Assembly (NCBI GenBank): GCA_039818165.1 | Contig: JBCBUL010000010.1 | Span: 1-64,000, forward strand | DNA: 64,000 nt | Source: UBA5336 sp039818165 | GTDB lineage: Bacteria; Pseudomonadota; Alphaproteobacteria; Caulobacterales; Hyphomonadaceae | Reading direction: 5' to 3' | Part shown: positions 53,278 through 61,609 of the stretch, piece after piece | Numbering within the stretch: the stretch's first letter is position 1 | Layout: each line of letters opens with the position of its first letter | Translations under genes and position numbers: made by a program | The notes under the pieces: generated by a model | Databases searched by the model: none | What the model was told of the DNA's origin: nothing | What the model saw: the letters and a program-made list of their open reading frames with translations, nothing else

Positions 53278-54236
53278 CAGTCGTATTTCACCTTCGGGTC
53301 GAGAACGGCGTACAGGATGTCGGCGATCAGATTCAGCACGATGATCAGGCCCGCATAGATAATAATTGCGCCCATCACGAGCGTGTAGTCACGGTTGATT
53401 GCGCCATCCACGAAATAGCTGCCCATGCCAGGGAGAGAGAAGACCCGTTCAACCACCACCGAGCCGGTCATCACACCCGCGGTTGCAGGGCCGACATAGG
53501 ACACCAAGGGCAAAATCGCAGAAGGCAGGGCGTGGCGCGTAATCACCTCGCGCTCTGTCAGGCCTTTGGAGCGCGCTGTACGGATATGCGGCATCCGCAT
53601 CGTCTCGATCATGGAGGCGCGCATCAGGCGGGAGATGATTGCGATTTGCGGCAACGCAAGGGTGATGACGGGTAGAGTGAGATTGTGGAAACCGAGGCTC
53701 GGGGGAAACCCAAGCCCCCCCGCAGAGAACAAGCCCGCCCCGAGCGCCAGCCCCAGTATCAACAGCGGCCCGCTTACAAAGGTCGGGATAGAAATGCCCG
53801 CCATGGCAACGCCCATCACGCCATAGTCAGCGGCGGTGTTCTGTCTAAGCCCCGCCAATATGCCCAGCCCGCCGCCGACAATGATCGCCAACAGCATGGA
53901 CAGACCACCGATCGTCAGGCTGATCGGCAGGCCATCGGCGATCAGTTCGCTGACATCCTTGTCCTTGATCTTGAAGCTCGGGCCAAAATCGCCCTGGACC
54001 ACGTCGCCGAGATATTTGCAATACTGCACGAGGATGGGGTCATCGAGACCGTACTTTGCTGCGATCGCGCGCTCTGTTTCCACAGGCAGTTTCCGGTCAG
54101 CCGAAAAAGGCCCGCCGGGCGCAGCGCGCATCATGAAAAATGCGACTGTGATAATGGCCAGCATCGTTGGGATCGCGATGAGAAGCCTGCGCAGAACATA
54201 ACCAAGCGGGATGCGCGCAACGATACGATTCAGCAT
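53277..54236 (-). CDS. oppB: Oligopeptide ABC transporter permease
   Basis: A 319-residue permease with six helices, the first at residues 18-36 (IAIPTMLAIITVAFFMM), and the family mark APGGPFS in the following loop. The EAA loop is present as HIRTARSKGLTEREV and HALPSAILP (about residues 203-228). It has a small periplasmic domain after helix one, as OppB and DppB do. It is the first gene of the oppB-oppC pair, coupled by a one-base overlap. Confidence 0.93.
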   Translation of the reverse strand: MLNRIVARIPLGYVLRRLLIAIPTMLAIITVAFFMMRAAPGGPFSADRKLPVETERAIAAKYGLDDPILVQYCKYLGDVVQGDFGPSFKIKDKDVSELIADGLPISLTIGGLSMLLAIIVGGGLGILAGLRQNTAADYGVMGVAMAGISIPTFVSGPLLILGLALGAGLFSAGGLGFPPSLGFHNLTLPVITLALPQIAIISRLMRASMIETMRMPHIRTARSKGLTEREVITRHALPSAILPLVSYVGPATAGVMTGSVVVERVFSLPGMGSYFVDGAINRDYTLVMGAIIIYAGLIIVLNLIADILYAVLDPKVKYD

Positions 54237-54364
54237 ATAAAGGTCGCGATCACTCTTTTCTCACGGATTTCTTAAGTCAGCCGAGCTTGGCAGACATCGC
54301 TTGCGCCCTTAGCTTTCGAAACCGTAAAGCCTTGTCAATGTTTAGGCTCAGAACGGAACCCAAT

Positions 54365-54775
54365 ATGGCTGACATTCGAAACGTAACAGACAGTTTTGCC
54401 GTGTCCCCGCAGATCACGCCCGAAGATATCGATGCCATTGTGGCCGCCGGCTTCAAAACGATCATTGCGAATCGTCCCGATGGCGAGGGCGGACTGGACC
54501 AGCCGCGGATGGGCCAGATTCGCGCCAAAGCGGAAGCGGCCGGGTTGACCTTCGTCGCCCTGCCCTTTTCCGGCGCGCCAACCCCAGAGATTGTGGAGCG
54601 CACCGGCCATATCCTGTCAGAAGCGGCCACGCCGATCCTGGCCTATTGCCGCACGGGCACCCGCTCCATAACGGCCTGGGCGCTGGTGCATTCCGGCCAG
54701 GGGACCGGGGAAGAAATCGTAAATGCTGCAGGTGCAGCAGGATATGACCTGTCCAGTATCAAACACCTATTGTGA
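54365..54775 (+). CDS. TIGR01244/DUF442 phosphatase-like protein
   Basis: A 136-residue single-domain protein. It opens with DSFAVSPQITPEDIDAI and has IIANRPDGE in the middle, and the catalytic loop AYCRTGTRS (Cys, then Arg five residues on, near residue 100), which has the length of a rhodanese/DUF442 loop rather than the classical phosphatase HCx5R. In other bacteria the domain is fused to metallo-beta-lactamase sulfur dioxygenases. ATG 54365 (MADIRN) fits the family start better than upstream ATGs at 54287 or 54338. Confidence 0.85.
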   Translation: MADIRNVTDSFAVSPQITPEDIDAIVAAGFKTIIANRPDGEGGLDQPRMGQIRAKAEAAGLTFVALPFSGAPTPEIVERTGHILSEAATPILAYCRTGTRSITAWALVHSGQGTGEEIVNAAGAAGYDLSSIKHLL

Positions 54776-54893
54776 TCGATCGCTCACGAAGCCGCAATTT
54801 CGACACACTCGAAAGGTTGAACACACCAGCGCATCATGCAAATGACGCGCGAGCCTCACGGCCAACGGCCCCGAAAGGCCAAGGAGACTCCCC

Positions 54894-55829
54894 ATGTGGA
54901 ACCGTTTTTGGATAAATGATTTCGAGTACCAGGACGGCTCGATTCTAATCAAGAAAACAGGACATCGGGTGCCCGCGAGCCTTGGCCTCGCCCATGACGT
55001 CTTCACATGGCTATCGTTTTACTTTTTCGCGCAAACCTGGCGGAGCTGGCGGTTTCTGACAGGCCATCGCCGTCCGACAATCGCGTTCTATCCAGACAAG
55101 CCGCGCCCCTGGTACTTTATCTGGCCCGTTATGCATGTTGCAGGTGCGAAACTGATCGAGGACACGGGCCAGGCCGACATTGTTTTCCAGTTCGAAGATG
55201 CCACCCTTTGCGAGACCGAGCCACCGGCTACCAAACCCGGCGCGACACTGGTCAATTTTGCGTGCGATGACGTGTCGAAAACACGGGTGGCTGAGGCCTG
55301 GGGCAAGGCTGCAGGCTACGATCTGGCGGTCGACCCACGCATCCATGAGGGCCCCATGGTCGAGAAGGCGGAAAAGAACGCCTCCCATGATGGCCGGATC
55401 ATTGAAGGCCCGATGGAGCCCCTGCCCGGAAAATCCTATCAGAGATTGATCGACAACGAGATCGAGGGCGGCCTGGTGGAAGACCTGCGCTGCTGCATCG
55501 TGGGCGGAAAGCCCACAGTCACGTTTCGCAAACGTCGCCCGCTTGCGCGCCGCTTCCTGAACGAGAACGCCGAAGTCATCCTGGACCAGCCGACCAATTG
55601 CTACACGAGCGATGAAATTGCCGTGATCGAGGCCTTTTGTGAGGAAATCGGGCTGGACTGGGGCGGTGTCGACGTCCTACGGGATCGAGCATCGGGGCGC
55701 CTCTATGTGGTTGATGCAAACAAGACCGATATGGGGCCGCCTGTGGCACTGAAACTTGGCGACAAGTTGAAGTCCACCCGTCGTATGGCGCGGGCGTTCG
55801 CCGCCCGCCTGTCACCGCGCCGGCGCTAA
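54894..55829 (+). CDS. ATP-grasp-like protein of unknown function
   Basis: A 311-residue protein. An amphipathic N-terminal stretch (about residues 30-62) is followed by a Rossmann-like part. The C-terminal 120 residues read like an ATP-grasp domain: RCCIVGGKPTVTFRKRRP, then GLDWGGVDVLRD, and YVVDANKTDMGPP, with the metal-binding D...N pair expected of the fold. ATP-grasp enzymes join a carboxylate to an amine, thiol or hydroxyl using ATP. The substrate is not readable; similar proteins are found near surface-glycan genes. AAGGAGA precedes the ATG. The next gene is 26 bases away on the same strand. Confidence 0.7.
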   Translation: MWNRFWINDFEYQDGSILIKKTGHRVPASLGLAHDVFTWLSFYFFAQTWRSWRFLTGHRRPTIAFYPDKPRPWYFIWPVMHVAGAKLIEDTGQADIVFQFEDATLCETEPPATKPGATLVNFACDDVSKTRVAEAWGKAAGYDLAVDPRIHEGPMVEKAEKNASHDGRIIEGPMEPLPGKSYQRLIDNEIEGGLVEDLRCCIVGGKPTVTFRKRRPLARRFLNENAEVILDQPTNCYTSDEIAVIEAFCEEIGLDWGGVDVLRDRASGRLYVVDANKTDMGPPVALKLGDKLKSTRRMARAFAARLSPRRR

Positions 55830-55855
55830 TCATTAACGGACGAGACAACGCCCCT

Positions 55856-56755
55856 ATGGCCATACCTTTTGTAAAAGAAATCGACGTCGAATACGGGCGC
55901 GTGGATCAGGTCTCGCCTACGGTTCGCCGCGTGATTGCAAACAATCCCGGCGCATTCACCTACACGGGAACGGGCGTCTACATTATTGGCCGCGGCACCG
56001 TCGCCGTGATCGACCCGGGCCCGCTTCAAGACGATCATTTCGACGCGCTCAAAGCTGCGCTGGACGGCGAGACGATCTCCCATGTCGTGGTCACTCATTC
56101 CCATATGGATCACTCCCCGCTGGCGCACCCGTTGGCGGAATGGGCCGGTTGCAAAGTGTATGCGAAGGGCCCCGCCATCCCCACCGAATCCGAGGTGCGC
56201 ATGGAGGCTGGGGATGATCTCAGCTTCCGACCAGACGAGACCATTGGCGATGGCTGGACGGCGCAGGGCCCCGACTGGACGCTGGAAGCGATCGAGACCC
56301 CGGGGCACACGTCAAACCATGTTTGCTACGCTTTGCGTGAGGAGAACGCCCTGTTCTCAGGCGATCATATCATGGGCTGGTCCACTACGGTTATCTCTCC
56401 GCCGGATGGCGACATGGGCGACTACATTGCCAGCCTCGAGAAAGTGCGCGACCGCGGTTTCTCCACCATCTGGCCGACCCACGGTCCTCCCGTAACCGAC
56501 AATCCAAGCGGCTTCATCCAAGCCTATATTGACCATCGCAAGGCGCGCGAAGCGGCGATCATCGCCAGACTCGCTGCCGGTGATGAGACCATCCCGGACA
56601 TGGTGAAAACCATCTACGCTGCGGTCGACAAGAAGCTCCATCCTGCGGCCTGCCACTCGGTATTGGGTCATATGATGCAACTGGTGAAAGACGGCCGCGT
56701 CTCCTCACCGGACGCTACGCCCGGTGTGAAAAGCCAGTATCGCCTCGCAAGCTGA
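55856..56755 (+). CDS. MBL-fold metallo-hydrolase (LACTB2-like)
   Basis: A 299-residue metallo-beta-lactamase-fold hydrolase. Zinc ligands are visible in VTHSHMDHSPL (HxHxDH, residues about 81-91), PGHTSNHV, FSGDHIMG and THGPP. A winged-helix-like C-terminal domain (about 215-290) includes the segment HSVLGHMMQLVKDGRV. The arrangement matches LACTB2/glyoxalase-II-type hydrolases, which act on RNA or thioesters. The start ATG is close to the ATP-grasp stop, so they are likely co-transcribed. Confidence 0.9.
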   Translation: MAIPFVKEIDVEYGRVDQVSPTVRRVIANNPGAFTYTGTGVYIIGRGTVAVIDPGPLQDDHFDALKAALDGETISHVVVTHSHMDHSPLAHPLAEWAGCKVYAKGPAIPTESEVRMEAGDDLSFRPDETIGDGWTAQGPDWTLEAIETPGHTSNHVCYALREENALFSGDHIMGWSTTVISPPDGDMGDYIASLEKVRDRGFSTIWPTHGPPVTDNPSGFIQAYIDHRKAREAAIIARLAAGDETIPDMVKTIYAAVDKKLHPAACHSVLGHMMQLVKDGRVSSPDATPGVKSQYRLAS

Positions 56756-56825
56756 CGCAATTCTCGCTTCGCACGGCAGGGAAACGCCTCTAGCGTAGGG
56801 TATCCGTTGCTGAGGATCCTGCGCC

Positions 56826-57437
56826 ATGGCCACCCCACGCTTTGCCGGCAAACCGGCGCCGTATCGCGGCTTTGGCTCTGAGATCATTCGATTTGTAGGT
56901 CATACCTGGCTGCGGGCATTTGGCTGGCGGATACGAGGTGACTGGCCCTCCATCGACAAAGCAGTTCTTGTCGCGGCGCCCCACACGTCCAATTGGGACG
57001 GATTTCACATGCTCGCCGCAGCAGCGCACTACCGCATCAAACTCCGTTGGATGGGCAAGGACTCCCTCGGCAAAGGCCCATTAGGATGGATTGCACGCCG
57101 CGCTGGCTTGGTGCCTGTGGATCGGTCCGGAGGAAAGGACATGGTGGGTCAGGCTGCCCGGGCGTTTGACGACTTAGACACCATGATCCTGGCGGTCGCG
57201 CCCGAGGGCACCCGAAGCTACACAGCGGGGTGGAAATCGGGGTTCTACCATATCGCCCACTCGGCAGGTGTGCCCGTGCTCATGTCCGTTCTCGACTACA
57301 AGACACACACCATCACGGTCAGTGGACCCGTTGAAACGACCGGTGACTTTGATACCGATATCGCGAAAATCAGAGCGCCCTATGCCGATGCAATGGGTCG
57401 ACGTCCTGGAGGTTGGGAGCCAACGGAAGACGCCTGA
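56826..57437 (+). CDS. 1-acyl-sn-glycerol-3-phosphate acyltransferase-like protein
   Basis: A 203-residue member of the PlsC family. The acyltransferase motifs are APHTSNWDGF (HxxxxD type, residues 56-65), GLVPVDRSGG, and VAPEGTRSYT near residue 125. The compact size and HTSNWD variant fit a phospholipid or ornithine-lipid acyltransferase acting at the inner membrane. The substrate is uncertain. It lies 70 bases after the MBL gene. Confidence 0.85.
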   Translation: MATPRFAGKPAPYRGFGSEIIRFVGHTWLRAFGWRIRGDWPSIDKAVLVAAPHTSNWDGFHMLAAAAHYRIKLRWMGKDSLGKGPLGWIARRAGLVPVDRSGGKDMVGQAARAFDDLDTMILAVAPEGTRSYTAGWKSGFYHIAHSAGVPVLMSVLDYKTHTITVSGPVETTGDFDTDIAKIRAPYADAMGRRPGGWEPTEDA

Positions 57438-57451
57438 TCAGCGCCCCCCAA

Positions 57452-57853
57452 CTATTCTGAGAATGCCCGCGCGGAAAACAGGTTGATCAAGCCTTCCGTA
57501 TCGGCGCGGTCGAGGAACAGCGTCTTTGCCCTGAGGATGGGCTTCGGTCGCCCGTGGGACCTTACGCGAACAAGACGGCGATTTCCCTTATTATCCGCTT
57601 CAACCTGAAGTTCAGACACAGGATGGCGACGAAGCGTCATCCCAAGGACGTTGCGTGCCTGCAACTCGTTTCCTTCAAGCACAAGAAGCGGGCGGTTTGC
57701 GCCCAAGACGACAAACCCGACCAGTAGAGCGCCGCTTAGACTGCTCAGCTGAATACCACCGGACAAAAACGTCAAAACGGATCCGGCGACCAACAATATG
57801 CCGCCGAGACACAGGAAAGTGTACAAAACCGAATTTGAATATCGTACCCGCAT
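57452..57853 (-). CDS. Small membrane protein of unknown function
   Basis: A 133-residue protein: two hydrophobic helices (about residues 9-30 and 36-53), then a basic soluble part of about 80 residues with LEGNELQARNVLGMTLRRH, which has the look of a bacterial PH-like domain. I see no catalytic motif. Its ATG at 57853 begins MRVRYSN before the first helix. It is convergent with the acyltransferase gene. Confidence 0.6.
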   Translation of the reverse strand: MRVRYSNSVLYTFLCLGGILLVAGSVLTFLSGGIQLSSLSGALLVGFVVLGANRPLLVLEGNELQARNVLGMTLRRHPVSELQVEADNKGNRRLVRVRSHGRPKPILRAKTLFLDRADTEGLINLFSARAFSE

Positions 57854-57991
57854 AACCAGCCAAATCTACGTCCCCAGCGCAGTGTTAGCGAGCATTTACT
57901 TACTGGTCAACCCAAGGTCGTATTTTTTGTCGATCAATTGTTCGACATACTGCAACCGGTTCGATTGGCGGTGAGATTCCAGATCGGGCGG

Positions 57992-59197
57992 TTAGCCTTG
58001 CTTGAGCTCATCGAAGGGCACGTCCTTGTCGACGCGTACATCGCCGGGCAGGCCAAGCACACGCTCCGCAATGATGTTCTTCAGGATCTCATCTGTCCCG
58101 CCCGCAATGCGCAGGCCCGGTGCCCACATGAAGCTCTGTTGGAACAGCGCATCGGCGGGCATCTCCTCCTCATCGGTCATCAGTCCATAGTGGCCTTGCA
58201 TCTCAATGGCCGAGTTGCAGATGTCCTGGAGCTGGTTGGCGGTGATGATCTTCCCGATAGAGCTTTCCGGCCCAGGCGTCTCGCCCTTGGAGAGCGCTGT
58301 TTGCGTCCGGAATTTCGTCAGCTTGTAGCCTTGGGCGGCAACATACCAATCGGCTAGCGTCTGTCGGAAGTCGCTTTCGCTGAGCGTACCGGCCTTGCGG
58401 GCATATTCCATGATCTCGGCCCAGTCCGGACCTGGTGATCCGCCCACGGCGAGGCGCTCATTCATCAAGGTGACGATGGCGACTTTCCAGCCCTGCCCCA
58501 CTTCGCCGAGACGGTCGGAATCCGGGATGCGCACATCAGTGAAATAGACCTCGTTGAACTCACGTCCGCCCGACGCTTGATGGATCGGGCGCGCTTCGAC
58601 GCCCGCCTGTTTCATGTCCACGATGAGCATGGTCAGGCCCTTATGCTTGGGCGCGCTTGGGTCTGTGCGCACGAGCAGGATGCCATAATCGGAATAGTGG
58701 GCGCCCGAGGTCCAGACTTTCTGGCCGTTAATGACCCACTCATCGCCATCCTTGGTCGCGCGGGTCTTTACGCCGGCCACGTCAGAGCCCGCTGCTGGCT
58801 CGGAGAAGAGCTGGCACCAGATTTCCTCGCCGCGCAGGGCCTTGCCAACATATCGCTTCTTGTGGTCGTTGGATCCGAACGCGATCACAGTGGGGATGCA
58901 CATGCCGAGGCCGATGGTGAAGGGCCCGGTCGGCGCGTCGAACTTGCCCTCTTCCTGATTCCAGATGACCTGCTGCATGGGCGTGCCACCGCGCCCGCCA
59001 ATCTCCTTCGGCCAGGTGATCTGGGCATAGCCGCCATCGGCCTTCTGGGCCTGCCAGGCCTTGGCCCGCTGCATGAACTCTTCGCCCGAAACGCGCTGGC
59101 GCAGGGGTTTCGCGCCCTTCGGCTCAAGGTGTTGGTCCAGAAAGGCGCGTGCTTCAGCGCGGAATTCGGCTTCTTCCGGTGTGTCGTTGAAATCCAT
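57992..59197 (-). CDS. Acyl-CoA dehydrogenase
   Basis: A 401-residue flavoprotein. LFSEPAAGSDVAGVKTRA is the FAD/substrate signature (about residues 130-147), followed by VINGQKVWTSGAHYSDYG. The C-terminal helices have GGTDEILKNIIAERVLGLP near the end. The family takes two electrons from an acyl-CoA and passes them to ETF. The ATG at 59197 (MDFNDTP) is preceded by GGGAG. It lies downstream of a second, more divergent acyl-CoA dehydrogenase. Confidence 0.95.
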   Translation of the reverse strand: MDFNDTPEEAEFRAEARAFLDQHLEPKGAKPLRQRVSGEEFMQRAKAWQAQKADGGYAQITWPKEIGGRGGTPMQQVIWNQEEGKFDAPTGPFTIGLGMCIPTVIAFGSNDHKKRYVGKALRGEEIWCQLFSEPAAGSDVAGVKTRATKDGDEWVINGQKVWTSGAHYSDYGILLVRTDPSAPKHKGLTMLIVDMKQAGVEARPIHQASGGREFNEVYFTDVRIPDSDRLGEVGQGWKVAIVTLMNERLAVGGSPGPDWAEIMEYARKAGTLSESDFRQTLADWYVAAQGYKLTKFRTQTALSKGETPGPESSIGKIITANQLQDICNSAIEMQGHYGLMTDEEEMPADALFQQSFMWAPGLRIAGGTDEILKNIIAERVLGLPGDVRVDKDVPFDELKQG

Positions 59198-59276
59198 GGT
59201 GGCGACTCCCAAACGTTTCTTATTTCACAAGGTATATCAAATTTCCGCTACGGCAGGCCGTGCGACGTATTTGCCA

Positions 59277-60392
59277 TCAGGCGGCGTTCTTCATTTCCAG
59301 GGCGCGAACGAGTTTCTCTTTCCAAGTCTTCGGCGCGCCAATCTGGACGGCGAGCAGTTTAGCCCGGCGGTAGAAGAGGTGGCAGTCCACTTCCCAGGTG
59401 AACCCCATGCCGCCATGGGTCTGAATGTTTTCCTTACTGGCAAACCAGAAGGCTTCACTTGCCGCCACGCGCGCAGCAGCAGCGGCTTCGGGCAGTTCCG
59501 GCGCATCGGTCGAGAGCGCCCACGCGCCATAATAACAGTTGGAACGGGCAACCTCGTTTTTCACATACATCTCGGCGAGCTTGTGTTTGATCGCCTGGTT
59601 TCCGCCGATGGGCCGGCCAAAAGCGTAACGCTCCTTGGCGTACTCGGTTGCCATTTCCTGGCACCGGGACGCGCCCCCGAGTTGTTCGAAAGCAAAGAGA
59701 ACCGCGGCACGCTCAAGCAGCTTGTCGAGCAGATCTGCCCCTTCTCCGGCATTGCCCAGACGCTCCGCGGGTGCGCCGTCAAAAACGATTTCAGCATGGC
59801 TTCGCGTCGGATCGAGCGTCTTCACGACTGACCGCGAGACGCCGTCGCCGGTCAGGTCCACAAGCACAAGGCTGGCGCCAGACCCTTCACCGGCCAAAAC
59901 GATGGCATGTGTGGCGATGTCTCCATCGGTCACCGGGATTTTCTTTCCGGTCAGCGCACCGCCTTCAAACCGACAGGACAAACGCGACGGATCCGGCTCA
60001 CCCGATCCTTCAGAGAGGGCAAGCGCGCCGACGACGTCTCCTGCCGCGATCTTTGGCAGAACGGCAGACTTTTGGGCATCGCTGCCGGCCAGTTTGAGCG
60101 CCTCGACCAACAGGTATGCTGTAGAGGCAAACGGGACTGGCGCGAGCACACGGCCAAGCTCCTCAGCGATGACGCACATTTCCAGCATGCCGAGCCCCAA
60201 CCCGCCATGTTCTTCGGGTATCGCGGCACCGAGCCATCCCATTTCGCCGATCTTTGTCCAAAGCGCGGCATCATGGCTGATGTCGGCATTGTCGAGCACC
60301 TGGCGAACGGCCGTGCTGGGACACTCGGCCGACAGGAATTTGCGCGCTTCATCGCGCAGGAATTTCTGGTCTTCTGAAAAGTCGAAATTCAT
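59277..60392 (-). CDS. Acyl-CoA dehydrogenase-like protein
   Basis: A 371-residue acyl-CoA dehydrogenase fold. The start MNFDFSEDQKFLRDEARKF and PEEHGGLGLGMLEM are typical. The LSEGSGEPD segment replaces the usual TEPxAGSD signature, the second half has YAFGRPIGGNQAIKH and THGGMGFTWEVD, where the catalytic base would be. These are features of ACAD subunits that pair with a second ACAD as a heteromer in steroid or branched-acid catabolism. It is 79 bases upstream of such a partner, so a two-subunit enzyme is plausible (inference). Confidence 0.9.
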   Translation of the reverse strand: MNFDFSEDQKFLRDEARKFLSAECPSTAVRQVLDNADISHDAALWTKIGEMGWLGAAIPEEHGGLGLGMLEMCVIAEELGRVLAPVPFASTAYLLVEALKLAGSDAQKSAVLPKIAAGDVVGALALSEGSGEPDPSRLSCRFEGGALTGKKIPVTDGDIATHAIVLAGEGSGASLVLVDLTGDGVSRSVVKTLDPTRSHAEIVFDGAPAERLGNAGEGADLLDKLLERAAVLFAFEQLGGASRCQEMATEYAKERYAFGRPIGGNQAIKHKLAEMYVKNEVARSNCYYGAWALSTDAPELPEAAAAARVAASEAFWFASKENIQTHGGMGFTWEVDCHLFYRRAKLLAVQIGAPKTWKEKLVRALEMKNAA

Positions 60393-60589
60393 CGCTTGTC
60401 GTCTCACTCCCACAAAGTCTTGTTTTACTCAGGATACTCTCCTTGACGCGCACGGAAACCCTTCACGCAAGGATAAGTTCAATTGGTGGGCGCTGCGGGT
60501 CTCCAATCGCGGAAATTTGCCGTGGCCTGTTCACCAAACTTCAAGCCGGATGTGCGATGACTTCAGGGTTAGTCCCGCAGGAGAACCCC

Positions 60590-61174
60590 ATGGCCAAGGC
60601 CCTGTTCCACAAGAACCAACGTGTGTTTGTGAAGCCCGTCGGCACCTATGCCCTTGTTGAACAGGTCATCCCCCATTGGGTTAAGGATGTGCCAGAGCCC
60701 CTGCGCGTGACCTATGATGTCGGACTTGGCCGCGAGTTTACTGGCGGAGAGTTGGTCTCGGAGTCGAAGCTCAACGAGCGCAACGGCCTGGCATCTGACG
60801 ATATCGAAGCTGATGACTGGCGCATCTTCCGGATGAAGAACCGCTGGCAGGGCGTTGGCGAAGACACCGGACACCATCCCTATCCCGGCACATTCCCCGT
60901 TGTTATGACGGACGAGAATGACTGGGGCGGCTGGCGCGTTCCCGGCTCTGAATACGACCGCGACCCCGGCAAAATTGAGCACCAGGCGCGCCTCATCGCC
61001 AATTCGCCCCACATGCTGCGCCAGATCCGCAAGTTCGTGAAGTTTGCGTCCGAGAACCCCCACGACCTGCCCGATGACGTACTGCGGGTCGCAAAGCACT
61101 GTGCAGCCATCGTCCGCGACGTCTACCAGGTCCCGCCAAGCGAAAAAGAAACCGCTGCCGTCGCTGCGGAATAA
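60590..61174 (+). CDS. Conserved protein of unknown function
   Basis: A 194-residue soluble protein without signal peptide. Visible blocks are KNQRVFVKPVGTYALVEQVIPHWV, split as FVKPVGTYAL and EQVIPHWVKDVPEPLRV, then DIEADDWRIFRMKNRW and GTFPVVMTDENDWGGW. The regular helical C-terminus (IRKFVKFASENPHDL) looks conserved, but I know of no function. CAGGAGA precedes ATG 60590; the long upstream extension to 60443 has no protein character. Confidence 0.7.
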   Translation: MAKALFHKNQRVFVKPVGTYALVEQVIPHWVKDVPEPLRVTYDVGLGREFTGGELVSESKLNERNGLASDDIEADDWRIFRMKNRWQGVGEDTGHHPYPGTFPVVMTDENDWGGWRVPGSEYDRDPGKIEHQARLIANSPHMLRQIRKFVKFASENPHDLPDDVLRVAKHCAAIVRDVYQVPPSEKETAAVAAE

Positions 61175-61552
61175 TCAACGCCGGGCAGCCACTCGCTTCA
61201 GCACAATAATAGCACCTGCGCCCAGTCCAATCCCGAGACTGTTGGCAAGCATGTCTGCGATACTGGGCTCGCGGCCGAACGGCATCGCCCCCTGGGCAAG
61301 CTCTATGGCCGCGCCAAAAGCCATACAGCCTGCGGCGCCCCAGAGCGGATAACGACCCCGCATGGCGAGCCACGCCAATCCGAACAGTACTGCAAACGCA
61401 CCCGCGTGTAATATCTTGTCCTGGCCTTCAAAACCCGCATTGCCCGACGGGGGCTTCAGCGCCAGAAACACCAGCACCAGTACATAGGCGCCAAGCGTCG
61501 CCCGGGCTGCGCCATCTCGCCATGTCTTCTGCGCTTTTACCGGCCTTGCCAA
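61175..61552 (-). CDS. VanZ-like membrane protein
   Basis: About 125 residues with three to four hydrophobic helices. The core GQDKILHAGAFAVLFGLAWLA and ELAQGAMPFGREPSIADMLANSLG has the spacing of VanZ-like proteins (Asp/His pair between helices, then a polar loop with D and N). The family includes the teicoplanin-resistance VanZ, but most members are unassigned. No ATG suits; TTG 61552 with GGAAGG upstream or GTG 61567 are the candidates. It is divergent from pepN across about 57 bases. Confidence 0.7.
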   Translation of the reverse strand: MARPVKAQKTWRDGAARATLGAYVLVLVFLALKPPSGNAGFEGQDKILHAGAFAVLFGLAWLAMRGRYPLWGAAGCMAFGAAIELAQGAMPFGREPSIADMLANSLGIGLGAGAIIVLKRVAARR

Positions 61553-61609
61553 AACATGCCTTCCCACCCCAAGTGTGGAGCCTACAGATCGTCTCACTAA
61601 AGGCCCCAC

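Noticed and set aside
57950..57991. Possible tRNA-like arm around a GGTTCGATT sequence
   Set aside because: The T-arm-like string has no partner stems at the expected distances and no anticodon arm. No tRNA was found anywhere in the window.
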